A program made the translations under genes and the position numbers. Shown piece after piece: positions 47,608-63,492 of a stretch of DNA of 64,000 nt (position 1 is its first letter; the number at the start of each line of letters is the position of its first letter). Under the pieces are notes generated by a model. The model saw only the letters and a program-made list of their open reading frames with translations. It was not told where the DNA came from and did not search any database. Source of the DNA: Erythrobacter sp. (GTDB lineage: Bacteria > Pseudomonadota > Alphaproteobacteria > Sphingomonadales > Sphingomonadaceae); the NCBI GenBank assembly GCA_023653115.1, contig JAMNXO010000002.1, positions 124,001-188,000 on the forward strand. The letters are read 5' to 3'.

Positions 47608-48902
47608 GCGGGGAGGGGGAGGCGGTTCTCACGGGCGATCTCGCCCGGCGCGTGATCGATCCGCACGCCTATGCCGAATGGGACGGGCTGCTCGATACCT
47701 TCGATGCGATCCGCGCGGAATCGCCGGTCGTGAAGGTGCAGCCCGATACGCCGGGGCTGTTTGATCCCTTCTGGCTCGTCACCCGCTATGATGATGTGAT
47801 GCGGATATCGAAGGATAACGCGACCTTCCTCAACAACCCGCGCCCGGTGGTGTTCAGCTTCAATCAGGCCATCGAATTCAGCCGCGCGGCGACGGGATCG
47901 AATATGCTGGTCGATTCGCTGGTGGTGTTCGACGCGCCGATCCACCCCAAATATCGCAAGCTGACGCAGGAATGGTTCATGCCGCGCAACCTTGCGCAGC
48001 TGGAAGGCGAGCTGCGTGCTCTGGCAGCGCAGACGGTTGACCGGATGATCGCGCAGGGCCCGGACGTCGACTTCGTGAAGGAAGTCTCCGGCCCCTATCC
48101 CTTGCGCGTGGTCATGCAGATTATGGGCGTGCCGCCTGAGGACGAATTCCGGATGCAGATGCTCACCCAGCAATTGTTCGGCGGGCAGGACAAGGATCTC
48201 TCGGGCTCCGGGATGGACAAGATGACCCCCGAACAGGTGGTGCAGATTGTCGCTGGCGCGGTGAAGACCTTCGAGGATTACTTCGCCGGCATCGCCGAGG
48301 ATCGCCGCCGCAATCCTACCGATGATGTCGCCAGCGTGATCGCCAATGCGCTGGTCGACGGCCAGCCGCTCCCGCCGCGCGACATGGCGGGCTATTACAT
48401 CATCGTCGCCACTGCCGGGCACGACACCACCTCGGCCAGCACGGCAGGCGCGATGCAGGCGCTGGCCAATGATCCGGAGCAATGGGCGCGGGTCAAGGCT
48501 GACCGCGCGCTGCTGCCCGGCATTGTCGAGGAAGCGATCCGCTGGACCAGCCCGGTGCAGCACTTCATGCGCACCGCGGCCGAGGATGTCGAACTCGGCG
48601 GGCAGCAGGTGAAGAAGGGCGACTGGCTGATGATCAACTATGTCGCGGCCAATCACGATCCGGCGCAGTTCCCCGAACCCCGCCGGTTCGATGCCGCCCG
48701 CTCGCCCAATCGCCACTTGGCGTTCGGCGCAGGAGCGCACCAGTGCCTTGGCTTGCATCTGGCGCGGCTGGAGATGCGGATCCTGTTCGAGGCCCTGCTC
48801 GATCGGGTCGCGGCAGTGGAGCCTGCGGGCGAGGCCAAACGCGCCAGCAGCACCTTTGTCGGCGGCCTCAAAAGCCTGCCGCTGCGGGTGACCCCGGCCT
48901 GA
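47604..48902 (+). CDS. Cytochrome P450
   Basis: TAGHDTTSAS I-helix, EEAIRWTSPVQHFMRTA, FGAGAHQCLGLHLARLEMRIL; ATGA coupling to acyl-CoA ligase gene. Confidence 0.95.
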   Translation: MSGEGEAVLTGDLARRVIDPHAYAEWDGLLDTFDAIRAESPVVKVQPDTPGLFDPFWLVTRYDDVMRISKDNATFLNNPRPVVFSFNQAIEFSRAATGSNMLVDSLVVFDAPIHPKYRKLTQEWFMPRNLAQLEGELRALAAQTVDRMIAQGPDVDFVKEVSGPYPLRVVMQIMGVPPEDEFRMQMLTQQLFGGQDKDLSGSGMDKMTPEQVVQIVAGAVKTFEDYFAGIAEDRRRNPTDDVASVIANALVDGQPLPPRDMAGYYIIVATAGHDTTSASTAGAMQALANDPEQWARVKADRALLPGIVEEAIRWTSPVQHFMRTAAEDVELGGQQVKKGDWLMINYVAANHDPAQFPEPRRFDAARSPNRHLAFGAGAHQCLGLHLARLEMRILFEALLDRVAAVEPAGEAKRASSTFVGGLKSLPLRVTPA

Positions 48903-48915
48903 AAACCCAGCGAAA

Positions 48916-48938
48916 AATCGGACAAGCCCTGTCCGATT
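48916..48938 (+). terminator. Possible terminator after P450 gene
   Basis: AATCGGACA-AGCCC-TGTCCGATT perfect 9-bp stem; no clean U-tract. Confidence 0.45.
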
Positions 48939-49019
48939 CCGCTATTGTTTCGGCCCTGTTTGCCCTAGTTTTCGGGGCATGGGATTCTTCTTTCGCCTTG
49001 TCTGGCCGGGGCCGCAGGC

Positions 49020-49649
49020 ATGAGCCTGCTTGCGCCCTATAACCTGCCGTTCCTGATCGCGTTCGGTGCGCTGGTGGTGGTTGCTGTGCTGCAACTGACC
49101 GGCATCGCCGATGCGATCGAGGGTGCGGGCGATTTTGACGCGCCTGACGGGCTGGATGCGGGCGGCGTTGGCGAGGCGCTGGCGACCCTTCTGGGCCTGG
49201 GCCGGGTGCCGCTGATGGTGTGGCTGGCAAGCCTGCTGTTCACCTTCGGGTCGATTGGCGTGATCGGGCAGGCGGTGCTGTCCGGCAGTCTTGGCGCGCC
49301 GCTGCCGGCTGCGCTGGCGGCGCTGTTGGCGGGCGGGGCGGCGCTGCCGCTCAATGGCCTCGTGGTTCGCCCGCTCGCCGCGATCATGCCGCGGGACGAG
49401 ACCACGGCTGTCAGCCTTGATGCCCTGGTGCGGCGCGATGCCGAAATCCAGATCGGCACCGCACGGTCCGGATCACCCGCCCGCGCCAAGGTGATCGATG
49501 TTCACGGGCAAGCCCATTTCGTCATGGTCGAACCACACGACCAGACAGCCGAATTGCAGACGGGTGACACCGTCCTGCTGGTGCGCCGCGAAGGGGAGAC
49601 CTTCTACGGCGTGCATTATGAAAGCCCGCATCTCGGGCTGGATACTTAA
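49020..49649 (+). CDS. YqiJ-like/OB-fold membrane protein, flotillin partner
   Basis: TM helices followed by short beta-rich domain (GSPARAKVIDVHGQAHFVMVEP); directly upstream of flotillin gene. Confidence 0.75.
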   Translation: MSLLAPYNLPFLIAFGALVVVAVLQLTGIADAIEGAGDFDAPDGLDAGGVGEALATLLGLGRVPLMVWLASLLFTFGSIGVIGQAVLSGSLGAPLPAALAALLAGGAALPLNGLVVRPLAAIMPRDETTAVSLDALVRRDAEIQIGTARSGSPARAKVIDVHGQAHFVMVEPHDQTAELQTGDTVLLVRREGETFYGVHYESPHLGLDT

Positions 49650-49660
49650 GGGGAACGCAC

Positions 49661-51397
49661 ATGGATCTGGTCACCATCGGAGTTGTCGGAGGCGGCGGTC
49701 TGCTCGTCGTCGTGATCTTCATCACCTTTCTGACGACGCTTTATCGCCGCGCCTCGAAGGAGACCGCCTTTGTCCGCACCGGGATCGGGGGCGAGAAGGT
49801 GGTGATGAACGGCGGCGCGCTGGTGCTGCCGGTGTTCCACGAAACCATGCCGGTCAATATGAACACCCTCGTTCTGCCGGTGGTTCGGCGCGATACCGAG
49901 GCGCTGATCACGCTCGACCGGCTGCGGATCGACGTGAAGGCCGAATTCTACGTCCGCGTGCGCCCCGATGCGAGCGCGATTGCGATGGCCGCGCAGACGC
50001 TCGGCCAGCGCACGATGCAGCCCGAGCTGCTCAAGGATCTGGTCGAAGGCAAGTTCGTCGACGCGCTGCGCTCGGTCGCGGCGGGGATGACCATGAACGA
50101 GCTGCACGAACAGCGCGCCGACTTCGTGCAGAAGGTGCAGCAGGTCAGTTCCAACGATCTGGCCATGAACGGTCTGGAGCTGGAATCGGTTTCGCTCACC
50201 GGCCTCGATCAGACGTCGATCGAGCACTTCAACGCCAACAACGCCTTCGACGCGGAAGGCCTCACCAAGCTGACCGAGCAGATCGAGGCGCGCAAGAAGC
50301 TGCGCAACGATATCGAACAGGACACCCGCGTCCAGATCGAGACCAAGAACCTCGAAGCCAGCAAGCGCAGCTTCGAGATCAGCCGCGATCAGGAATATGC
50401 GCGGCTCGAGCAGGAGCGCGAGGTTGAAGTGCGCCGCGCCGGGCAGGCTGCCGAAATCGCCCGCGAGCAGGCCGAACGCAACCGCGAGGCCGAAGCCGCA
50501 CGGATCGAGGCCAAGAAGCAGGTCGATGCCCAGCAGATCGAGGCCGACCGTCTCGTCGAGGAGGCCCGCATCGATCAGCAGCGTGCGCTCGAAATCGCCC
50601 GGCAGGAACAGCAGATCGCGGTGCAGAACAAGAGCCGCGAGGAAAGCCAGGCCAAGGCCGAGGCCGATGATGCCCGCGCCAAGGCGGTCGAAGCCGAGGA
50701 ACGCGTCGCCACCGCGCGCGAAAGCGAAATCGCCGAGCGTCAGAAGAAGATCGAACTGATCGAAGCGGCCAAGCAGGCCGAGCGCGAGGCGATTGGCGTG
50801 AAGGTGCAGGCCGAAGCGGAAAAGGACGCCGCCACCAACCGCGCCGAAGCGATCCGGATGGAAGCGCAAGGCCAGGCCGAAGCCGAAAAGCTGCGTGCCG
50901 AAGCCTCGCGCGTGCGATTTGAAGTGGAAGCGGCAGGCCAGCGCGCGATCAACGAGGCGGCCAATATCCTCTCCAACGATCAGATCAGCCTGCAGACCAA
51001 ACTGGCACTGCTCAAAGTGCTGCCCGAGGTCATCCGTGAAAGCGCCAAGCCGATGGAGGCGATCGATTCGATCAAGATCGTGCAGGTCGACGGGCTCACC
51101 AATGGCGGGCGCGCGGCGAATGACGGTTCGGGCGGCTCCGGCACGGGCGGGGGTTCGGGCAATCTGGCCAGCGATGCTGTGGCAGCAGCGCTGGCCTACC
51201 GTGCTCAGGCGCCGGTGCTCGATGGCCTGATGAAGGAGCTGGGGCTGGATGGCTCCTCGCTCTCCGGTCTGGTCAAGGGTGCGGCTGATGCCGAAGCGGC
51301 CACACCGGCGGTCGCCTCGGCCCCCAAGGCACCGAAACTGGCCAAGCCGCAGGATAATGACACTGGCGCGCTGCCGACGGGCGAAGCCGCCGAGTAA
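49661..51397 (+). CDS. Flotillin family protein (YqiK-like)
   Basis: N-terminal TM, SPFH region (RTGIGGEKVVMNGGALVLPVFHE), long EA-rich coiled coil. Confidence 0.93.
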   Translation: MDLVTIGVVGGGGLLVVVIFITFLTTLYRRASKETAFVRTGIGGEKVVMNGGALVLPVFHETMPVNMNTLVLPVVRRDTEALITLDRLRIDVKAEFYVRVRPDASAIAMAAQTLGQRTMQPELLKDLVEGKFVDALRSVAAGMTMNELHEQRADFVQKVQQVSSNDLAMNGLELESVSLTGLDQTSIEHFNANNAFDAEGLTKLTEQIEARKKLRNDIEQDTRVQIETKNLEASKRSFEISRDQEYARLEQEREVEVRRAGQAAEIAREQAERNREAEAARIEAKKQVDAQQIEADRLVEEARIDQQRALEIARQEQQIAVQNKSREESQAKAEADDARAKAVEAEERVATARESEIAERQKKIELIEAAKQAEREAIGVKVQAEAEKDAATNRAEAIRMEAQGQAEAEKLRAEASRVRFEVEAAGQRAINEAANILSNDQISLQTKLALLKVLPEVIRESAKPMEAIDSIKIVQVDGLTNGGRAANDGSGGSGTGGGSGNLASDAVAAALAYRAQAPVLDGLMKELGLDGSSLSGLVKGAADAEAATPAVASAPKAPKLAKPQDNDTGALPTGEAAE

Positions 51398-51407
51398 AGC
51401 CCAAGGG

Positions 51408-51433
51408 CAGGGGCAGCTGACGGGCTGCCCCTG
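51408..51433. terminator. Hairpin terminator between convergent flotillin and galU genes
   Basis: CAGGGGCAGC-TGACGG-GCTGCCCCTG perfect 10-bp stem in convergent intergenic gap. Confidence 0.7.
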
Positions 51434-51439
51434 TATTCC

Positions 51440-52336
51440 TTACCCCAACAACCGCTGGGCAATCGCGCGCACTTCGGCGCCCATGTCGGGCCGCGCGAGC
51501 GCAATTGCCAGCGTGGCCTCGACAAAACCGGTCTTGCTGCCGCAATCATAGCGCGCGCCATCGAAGGTGACCGCGTGGAACGGCTGGCTGCCGATCATCT
51601 TGGCCATCGCGTCGGTCAGCTGGATCTCGCCGCCCGCGCCCTTGCCCTGGTTCTCCAGCACGCGCATCACCTCAGGCTGGAGGATATAGCGGCCCGAGAC
51701 GATCTTGTTGGACGGCGCATCGGCCTGCTTCGGCTTCTCCACCAGCCCGCGCACTTCGGTCAGCGCGCCGACCTGCGCGCCGGGATCAATCACGCCGTAG
51801 CTGGACACCTGCTCCATCGGCACTTCGAGCACCGAGATCAGGTTGCCGCCGACTTCGTTATAGGCCTCGACCATCTGCTTCATGCAGCCCGTGCCGCCTT
51901 CGCGCGCGACCATCAGCTCGTCGGGCAGGAAGATTGCGAAAGGCTCGTCGCCCACAATCGCGCGCGCGCACCAGATCGCGTGGCCGAGGCCGAGCGGCAC
52001 CTGCTGGCGCACCGCGATCACATCGCCGGGCACCGCGCGGGTGCATTCCAGCACGGAGAGGTCCTTGCCGCGCTCGGTCATGGTCTGTTCGAGTTCGAAG
52101 GCGATGTCGAAATGCTCGACGATCCCGGTCTTCCCGCGACCGGTGACGAAGATCATCTGCTCGATCCCCGCCTCGCGCGCTTCGTCCACCGCGTACTGGA
52201 TCAGCGGGCGGTCAACCACAGGGAGCAGTTCCTTGGGCACCACCTTGGTCGCAGGCAGAAAGCGCGTGCCGAGCCCGGCGACGGGGAACACGGCCTTCTT
52301 GATCGGCCTGGGCTTAGTGGAGGGTTGAGCGGTCAT
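51440..52336 (-). CDS. galU: UTP--glucose-1-phosphate uridylyltransferase
   Basis: KKAVFPVAGLGTRFLPATKVVPKELLPVVDRPLIQYAVDEA. Confidence 0.97.
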   Translation of the reverse strand: MTAQPSTKPRPIKKAVFPVAGLGTRFLPATKVVPKELLPVVDRPLIQYAVDEAREAGIEQMIFVTGRGKTGIVEHFDIAFELEQTMTERGKDLSVLECTRAVPGDVIAVRQQVPLGLGHAIWCARAIVGDEPFAIFLPDELMVAREGGTGCMKQMVEAYNEVGGNLISVLEVPMEQVSSYGVIDPGAQVGALTEVRGLVEKPKQADAPSNKIVSGRYILQPEVMRVLENQGKGAGGEIQLTDAMAKMIGSQPFHAVTFDGARYDCGSKTGFVEATLAIALARPDMGAEVRAIAQRLLG

Positions 52337-52465
52337 GCGAGCCTCGTGGCTGGATCGGGCGTCTATTCCCGTCCCGTGCCGCGCCCACCGGCCCTCGTCA
52401 ATCGCACTGTTGGCGGGCAAGCCGCGCCATGTTGCGCGAAAAGCACTTTTCGCTAAGGCAGACAA

Positions 52466-53746
<1,281 letters not shown>

Positions 53747-53767
53747 GCTAGCCGGGGCTGCCCGGCC

Positions 53768-54493
53768 TCAGCAGCCCATCTGTGCGGCCAGATCGGTCAG
53801 GCTCGTAGCCGACCATTCCCACGACTGTGCGTAATGCGCGTCAGGTGCCGGCGCGCCGCCATATTCGTCCGGGCGGTCGACATAGGCCGTCAGCAGCCCG
53901 CAGCCACGCGCAGCGGCGAGATCGCCGTGATGCGCGGCAACGAGGCATAGCTCACCCGGCGCGATACCCAGCACTTCGGCGGTGCGCAGATAGGCTTGGC
54001 GGTCGGGCTTGTAGGCCCCGCTGATCTCCGCGCCGAGGATCGCGTCCCACGGCAAGCCAGCGCGCCGCGCCATGGCGAGCAGCAGCGCGACATTCCCGTT
54101 CGAGAGCGTGACAATCGGCAGACGCCCCTTTAGCCGTGTAAGCCCCTCGACTGCATCCGGCCATGGATCGAGCCGGTGCCAGGCGCGATTCCAGTCAGCA
54201 AGCAGCGCCTCGTCGAGGCCTTCAGGGTCGATATCGCGTTCGCGCAGGGCCGCTTCGAGCATCTCGCGGTGGAGCACATCGAGCACCGCGAAAGCGCGGC
54301 CCGATTTGCGCATCCCGATCATCGCCGCGATATACTGCCCCCGCCACGCATCGGCGAAAGCGGCCGCTTCGACATCGTCTCGCCCGATCGCCGTGAGAAA
54401 CGCCGCAGACTCGCGCGTGATGCTGGTGCGCCAGTCGACGACTGTGCCGAACACGTCGAATGCGAGCGCCTTTGGAAGGACCGAAGCGGACAT
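53768..54493 (-). CDS. Haloacid dehalogenase type II-like HAD hydrolase
   Basis: ALAFDVFGTVVDWRTSI, TLSNGNVALLL, CLVAAHHGDLAAARGCGLLTAYVDRPDEYG. Confidence 0.93.
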   Translation of the reverse strand: MSASVLPKALAFDVFGTVVDWRTSITRESAAFLTAIGRDDVEAAAFADAWRGQYIAAMIGMRKSGRAFAVLDVLHREMLEAALRERDIDPEGLDEALLADWNRAWHRLDPWPDAVEGLTRLKGRLPIVTLSNGNVALLLAMARRAGLPWDAILGAEISGAYKPDRQAYLRTAEVLGIAPGELCLVAAHHGDLAAARGCGLLTAYVDRPDEYGGAPAPDAHYAQSWEWSATSLTDLAAQMGC

Positions 54494-54496
54494 GCC

Positions 54497-55933
54497 TCAG
54501 CGCGGCAGTTCGCTAACCCCCATCAGCGCTTCGTCGACGCTGCGTGCGCATTGGCGGCCTTCGCGGATTGCCCAGACGACGAGGCTCTGCCCGCGCCGCA
54601 TATCGCCGCAGGCGAACACGCCCGGCTCGCTGGTGGCGTAGCTTTCGGTATCGGCATCGACATTGCCGCGCGGGCTCAGCGCCACGCCCGCCTGTTCGAG
54701 CAGCCCGGCCTTCTTCGGCCCGACAAAGCCCATGGCGAGCAGGATCAGATCGGCCGGGATGGTGAACTCGCTGCCCGCGACTTCCTGCATCTGCCCGCCG
54801 ACCCATTCGACGCGCACGCATTCGAGCCCGGTCATTGTCTCGCCGTCGCCCAGCACGCGCTTGGCCAGCACGGCCCAGTCGCGCTCGACGCCTTCCTGGT
54901 GGCTGGAGGAGGTGCGCAGCTTCATCGGCCAATCGGGCCAGGTCAGCGCCTTGTCTTCCTTTTCCGGCGGCTTGGGCATGATTTCGAGCTGGGTGACGCT
55001 TTTTGCGCCCTGCCGGTTCGAGGTGCCGACACAGTCGCTCCCCGTATCGCCGCCGCCCAGCACCACCACGTGCTTGCCGGTGGCGGTGAGGCTGCCGCGC
55101 GGGGCAGCGCGCAGTTCGTCGTCGCCTGCGACGCGCTTGTTCTGCTGGGTCAGGAATTCCATCGCCATCCGCACGCCGGGCATTTCCGCGCCGGGGATCG
55201 CCAGCGGCCGCGCATCTTCCGCGCCGCCGGCCAGCACCACCGCATCGAAATTCTCGCGCAGGGACTGGAACGACACATCAACGCCGACTTCCTTGGAGGT
55301 TTTGAACGTCACCCCTTCGGCTTCCATCTGCTGGCAGCGGCGGTTGATGAGGTGCTTTTCCATCTTGAAGTCGGGGATGCCGTAACGCAGCAAGCCGCCG
55401 ACCCGATCGGACTTTTCGAACACGGTGACGCTATGCCCCGCGCGTGCCAGCTGCTGCGCGCAGGCGAGCCCGGCGGGGCCGGAACCGACCACCGCGACCG
55501 ACTTGCCGGTCTTGCTCTCGGGCAGCTTGGGCGTGATCCAGCCTTCCTTCCACCCGCGATCGACGATGGCGCATTCGATCGATTTGATGGTGACCGGCTG
55601 ATCAATGATGTTGAGCGTGCAAGCCGCCTCGCACGGGGCGGGGCAGATGCGGCCGGTGAATTCGGGGAAGTTGTTGGTGGTGTGCAGCATATCCAGCGCA
55701 CGCTTCCAGTCCGCCTCGTAGACGAGGTGGTTCCAGTCCGGGATCATGTTGTTCACCGGACAGCCGTTGTGGCAGTAGGGAATCCCGCAATTCATGCAGC
55801 GCGAGGCCTGCGCGCCCAGCGTTGCATCATCCGGCTGGATGACGAATTCGCGGTAGTTCTTCAGCCGCTCTTTCGGATCGAGATAATCCCGCTCGCGGCG
55901 GTCCAGCTCGAGAAATCCGGTTTCCTTGCCCAC
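54497..55933 (-). CDS. gltD: Glutamate synthase small subunit
   Basis: [57 protein letters not shown]. Confidence 0.97.
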   Translation of the reverse strand: MGKETGFLELDRRERDYLDPKERLKNYREFVIQPDDATLGAQASRCMNCGIPYCHNGCPVNNMIPDWNHLVYEADWKRALDMLHTTNNFPEFTGRICPAPCEAACTLNIIDQPVTIKSIECAIVDRGWKEGWITPKLPESKTGKSVAVVGSGPAGLACAQQLARAGHSVTVFEKSDRVGGLLRYGIPDFKMEKHLINRRCQQMEAEGVTFKTSKEVGVDVSFQSLRENFDAVVLAGGAEDARPLAIPGAEMPGVRMAMEFLTQQNKRVAGDDELRAAPRGSLTATGKHVVVLGGGDTGSDCVGTSNRQGAKSVTQLEIMPKPPEKEDKALTWPDWPMKLRTSSSHQEGVERDWAVLAKRVLGDGETMTGLECVRVEWVGGQMQEVAGSEFTIPADLILLAMGFVGPKKAGLLEQAGVALSPRGNVDADTESYATSEPGVFACGDMRRGQSLVVWAIREGRQCARSVDEALMGVSELPR

Positions 55934-55960
55934 GAGGTCAAATCTCCGATTGGGCCGAAG

Positions 55961-56040
55961 CCCCCGCGAAGGCGGGGGTCCAGCTGATTTTGATGTTGCG
56001 CGCCAAACTGGCGTTATCTGGGCCCCTGCCTGCGCAGGGG
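55961..56040. repeat. Interspersed repeat-like element with two 7-bp-stem hairpins
   Basis: CCCCCGC-GAAG-GCGGGGG (55961-55978) and CCCCTGC-CTGC-GCAGGGG (56023-56040) in the gltD-gltB gap; spurious translation WAPACAGVT is a frequent product of such repeats. Confidence 0.6.
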
Positions 56041-56059
56041 TGACGAAGGTGCATGGAGG

Positions 56060-60700
<4,641 letters not shown>

Positions 60701-60967
60701 GGCAAAAGTCCGATCTGTCAGATGCCGACAGGCGCGTTGTGGCGGTTACAGGCCGAACGGGCGCATGGCGGCGATTATTCCGGGCAAGGGTCAGCGCAGG
60801 CGGCCTGCCTTGCCCGGTTTGCGCCCTCATGCCGACAGGAAGAGGTTTTGGCAATGGGTTTGCGCGAAGTATTATTTCTCGCAGACCTATTCAGACTATA
60901 AATAGATTGCGCCGCTTGCATCGATTGGACCAGCAGCTTGCAGGATTTGCGGGAATCGCCCGCTGGC

Positions 60968-61921
60968 TCAGGCGGCCCCGCGCAGCTCCTGCAGGCGGCC
61001 GAGCGCTTCGCGCAGCGGCGCGTTCTGGGTCTGGGCTTCGCTCTCGCGGCTCAGTGCAGCTAGTGCGCGAAGGGCTTCTGCCAGCGCTGCATCGCGCGCG
61101 GCAAGGCCGGCGCTGCTGGTCGGGGCGGACTGGTGTTCGTGAACCGCGGCCGCAAAGCGTTCGACCATCTGGATCAGGCTGAGTTCGCTGGTCGGCACAG
61201 CCCGCAGGCGCTCGATGGCGCTCGGGCTGACGGGGCGCGGTGCCGTGCGACGTGCAGGGGTGGCGGGTTCCGGAGCGGGCGCTGCCTGGGCGGCAAAATC
61301 AACCGGCTCCTCGACCCACACCGCGTTGCGGCCCGGCAGAGCGGCGAACTGCGCAAGATCCAGTGCCAGCGGCGCCGCAGCCTCGGGAGCGGCGGTTTCC
61401 ACCACTGCCAGTGGCGCAGGTGCAGCCGCGACTTCGGGTGTCGGCGCGGTTGCGGGTTCGGCGCGGCTTTCGGCGACAGAAAACGGCATGGCCTCGACCG
61501 GCGCGTCGAAGCTGACGCTGCCGAGTTCGCTTGCCGGATCGATGGTGCGCACATGGCGCACGGCCATGGCGGCGATGGACGGCGTGTCCTTGCGAGGGCG
61601 CGGCTTGCTGGCGAGCGTCATGCCGAGCACGAGCATCAGGCCGCCGGTCGCCAGCGCGGCGAGCCCGATCAGCGCAAAGCGCGACAATTCGTCAAACGCG
61701 CCAAGGCCGATGTTTGCGGCGGCGGCAAGCACGGATCCGGCCGGGAGCACAAAGGTGACCAATCCCCCCAGCAGCGCGCCCCATACGGCGAGGATCGGGA
61801 CGAACAGCCGGTGAGCCCTGAGCGCCGGGCGTGCGCGGCGCGTTGTCCGGCCGCGTCGTTGCTGTTCCGCCTTGCTTTCCTGCCCGCCTGCCATGCGCCC
61901 GTTACCCTGCCTTGCGTTCAT
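60968..61921 (-). CDS. Hypothetical membrane protein, probable part of exosortase-associated locus
   Basis: Two TM helices plus low-complexity tail; overlaps glycosyltransferase gene by 20 bp. Confidence 0.7.
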   Translation of the reverse strand: MNARQGNGRMAGGQESKAEQQRRGRTTRRARPALRAHRLFVPILAVWGALLGGLVTFVLPAGSVLAAAANIGLGAFDELSRFALIGLAALATGGLMLVLGMTLASKPRPRKDTPSIAAMAVRHVRTIDPASELGSVSFDAPVEAMPFSVAESRAEPATAPTPEVAAAPAPLAVVETAAPEAAAPLALDLAQFAALPGRNAVWVEEPVDFAAQAAPAPEPATPARRTAPRPVSPSAIERLRAVPTSELSLIQMVERFAAAVHEHQSAPTSSAGLAARDAALAEALRALAALSRESEAQTQNAPLREALGRLQELRGAA

Positions 61922-63173
61922 GCCCGGCGGCGGCGTGGGTTACACCGCCTGCATGGGCTTGCTCTCCGGCTAGCAAGATATGGTAAACAGAAAGATAATC
62001 CCGCGCGTTGGCGGCCCAGTCGTGGCGGGTGCGGACATGGGTCTGGGCGCGGTCTTTCATCGCCTCCCAGCCAGCGCGCGCGCCGAACAGCTGACCAAGC
62101 GCGGCGGCGCAGGCGACCGGATCATCGGGCGCGAACAGCGTGCCGGTGTCGCCGTGGGTGATCAGCTCGCGGTGCCCGCCGACGCTGGAGGCCGCGACCA
62201 GCTTGCGCTGCGCCATCGCCTCGAGCGGCTTCAGCGGTGTGACCAGATCGGTCAGGCGCTGGGCCTTGCGGGGACAGGCCAGCACATCGATCAGCGAATA
62301 ATAGCGCTCCACGTCCGTGTGCGGCACGCGCCCGGTGAAGATCACCGCCTCCGGCTCGGGCAGGGCGGCGGCGGCGGCGCGCCAGGCGGCGTCCATCGGC
62401 CCTGCGCCCACCAGCAGCAGCCGCGCCTCCGGGTGGGTGCGCCGCAGGATCGGCATGGCGGCGATCAGATCATCGACGCCCTCGTAATCATAGAAGCTGC
62501 CGATATAGCCGATCACCGGCACATCGGGCGCAAGACCAAGCGCGCTCGCCAGCGCCGCGTCGCGCACCACCGGTTCGCCGAACAGCGACAGATCGACCCC
62601 GTTGGGCATGATCGCGATCCGCTCGGGCGCGATCCCGCGCGTGATCAGATCGTCGCGCAGCCCGTGGCAAATGGTGAACACCGCATCGGCCTGCCGCACC
62701 ACCCGCGTCTCGAGCGCGCGGGTGAGGCGGTATTTGAGGCTGCCTTGCGTGCCGGTGAGATTGCCCACTGCGGCATCTTCCCAGAAGGCGCGGATCTCGT
62801 AGACGAACGGTACGCCGAGCGCGCGCGCTGCTCGCTGCGCTGCCGCACCGCACAAGGCAGGCGAATGGGCATGGATGATGTCGGGCCGCCAGTCCTGCGC
62901 CAGCGCGTGGATCGCCGTGTCGAGCGCGGCGATCTCGGCCAGTTCGCGCAGCGGCGGCGGGCCTGACGGCGTGCCGGGGGTGCGGTGGAAGGTCAGCCCG
63001 TCGGCTTTCTCGGGCGAGGGACCATCCGGCGCTTCCAGATTGTGGCGCTGGCCGGTGATGCCGCGCACCTCCAGCCCGAGGCTCTCCTGCGCCTTGAGGA
63101 TCGCGCGGGTGCGGCAGGTGTAACCGCTGTGGAGCGGCAGCGAGTGATCAAGAACATGGAGCACACGGGTCAT
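61902..63173 (-). CDS. Glycosyltransferase, exosortase A system-associated type
   Basis: VLHVLDHSLPLHSGYTCRTRAILKAQESLGLEVRGITG N-terminus characteristic of this GT subfamily; GT4 C-terminal motifs. Confidence 0.9.
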   Translation of the reverse strand: MTRVLHVLDHSLPLHSGYTCRTRAILKAQESLGLEVRGITGQRHNLEAPDGPSPEKADGLTFHRTPGTPSGPPPLRELAEIAALDTAIHALAQDWRPDIIHAHSPALCGAAAQRAARALGVPFVYEIRAFWEDAAVGNLTGTQGSLKYRLTRALETRVVRQADAVFTICHGLRDDLITRGIAPERIAIMPNGVDLSLFGEPVVRDAALASALGLAPDVPVIGYIGSFYDYEGVDDLIAAMPILRRTHPEARLLLVGAGPMDAAWRAAAAALPEPEAVIFTGRVPHTDVERYYSLIDVLACPRKAQRLTDLVTPLKPLEAMAQRKLVAASSVGGHRELITHGDTGTLFAPDDPVACAAALGQLFGARAGWEAMKDRAQTHVRTRHDWAANARDYLSVYHILLAGEQAHAGGVTHAAAGHERKAG

Positions 63174-63261
63174 CCGCGCAGACCTAGCGCAGGCGTGCTT
63201 AACGCGCCGTCAACTGCCCGGGGGTAAAGCTGTCCATCCGCGCCGCTGTGGAGCCGTTTTG

Positions 63262-63492
63262 ATGATCGACTATTTCGCGCTTGCCCTTGGCCATGGCCTG
63301 ATGGCCATTGCGCTGCTGCGGCTGGTGCTGCGCGACGATCTTGACGGCGATCCGCTGCTGGCGCGCCTGAAGGCCGATACGGCGGCCAACCGCAGTGCAA
63401 CAAGCAGCGCTGGCCGCAGCGCCGCCCGCAGGGCGCGCGAGGCACGCGGTGAGGAGACAGGGCAAGCCGACGACGGGGCACCGGGGCGATAA
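63262..63492 (+). CDS. Small hypothetical protein
   Basis: N-terminal TM helix; stop immediately precedes next ATG. Confidence 0.55.
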   Translation: MIDYFALALGHGLMAIALLRLVLRDDLDGDPLLARLKADTAANRSATSSAGRSAARRAREARGEETGQADDGAPGR

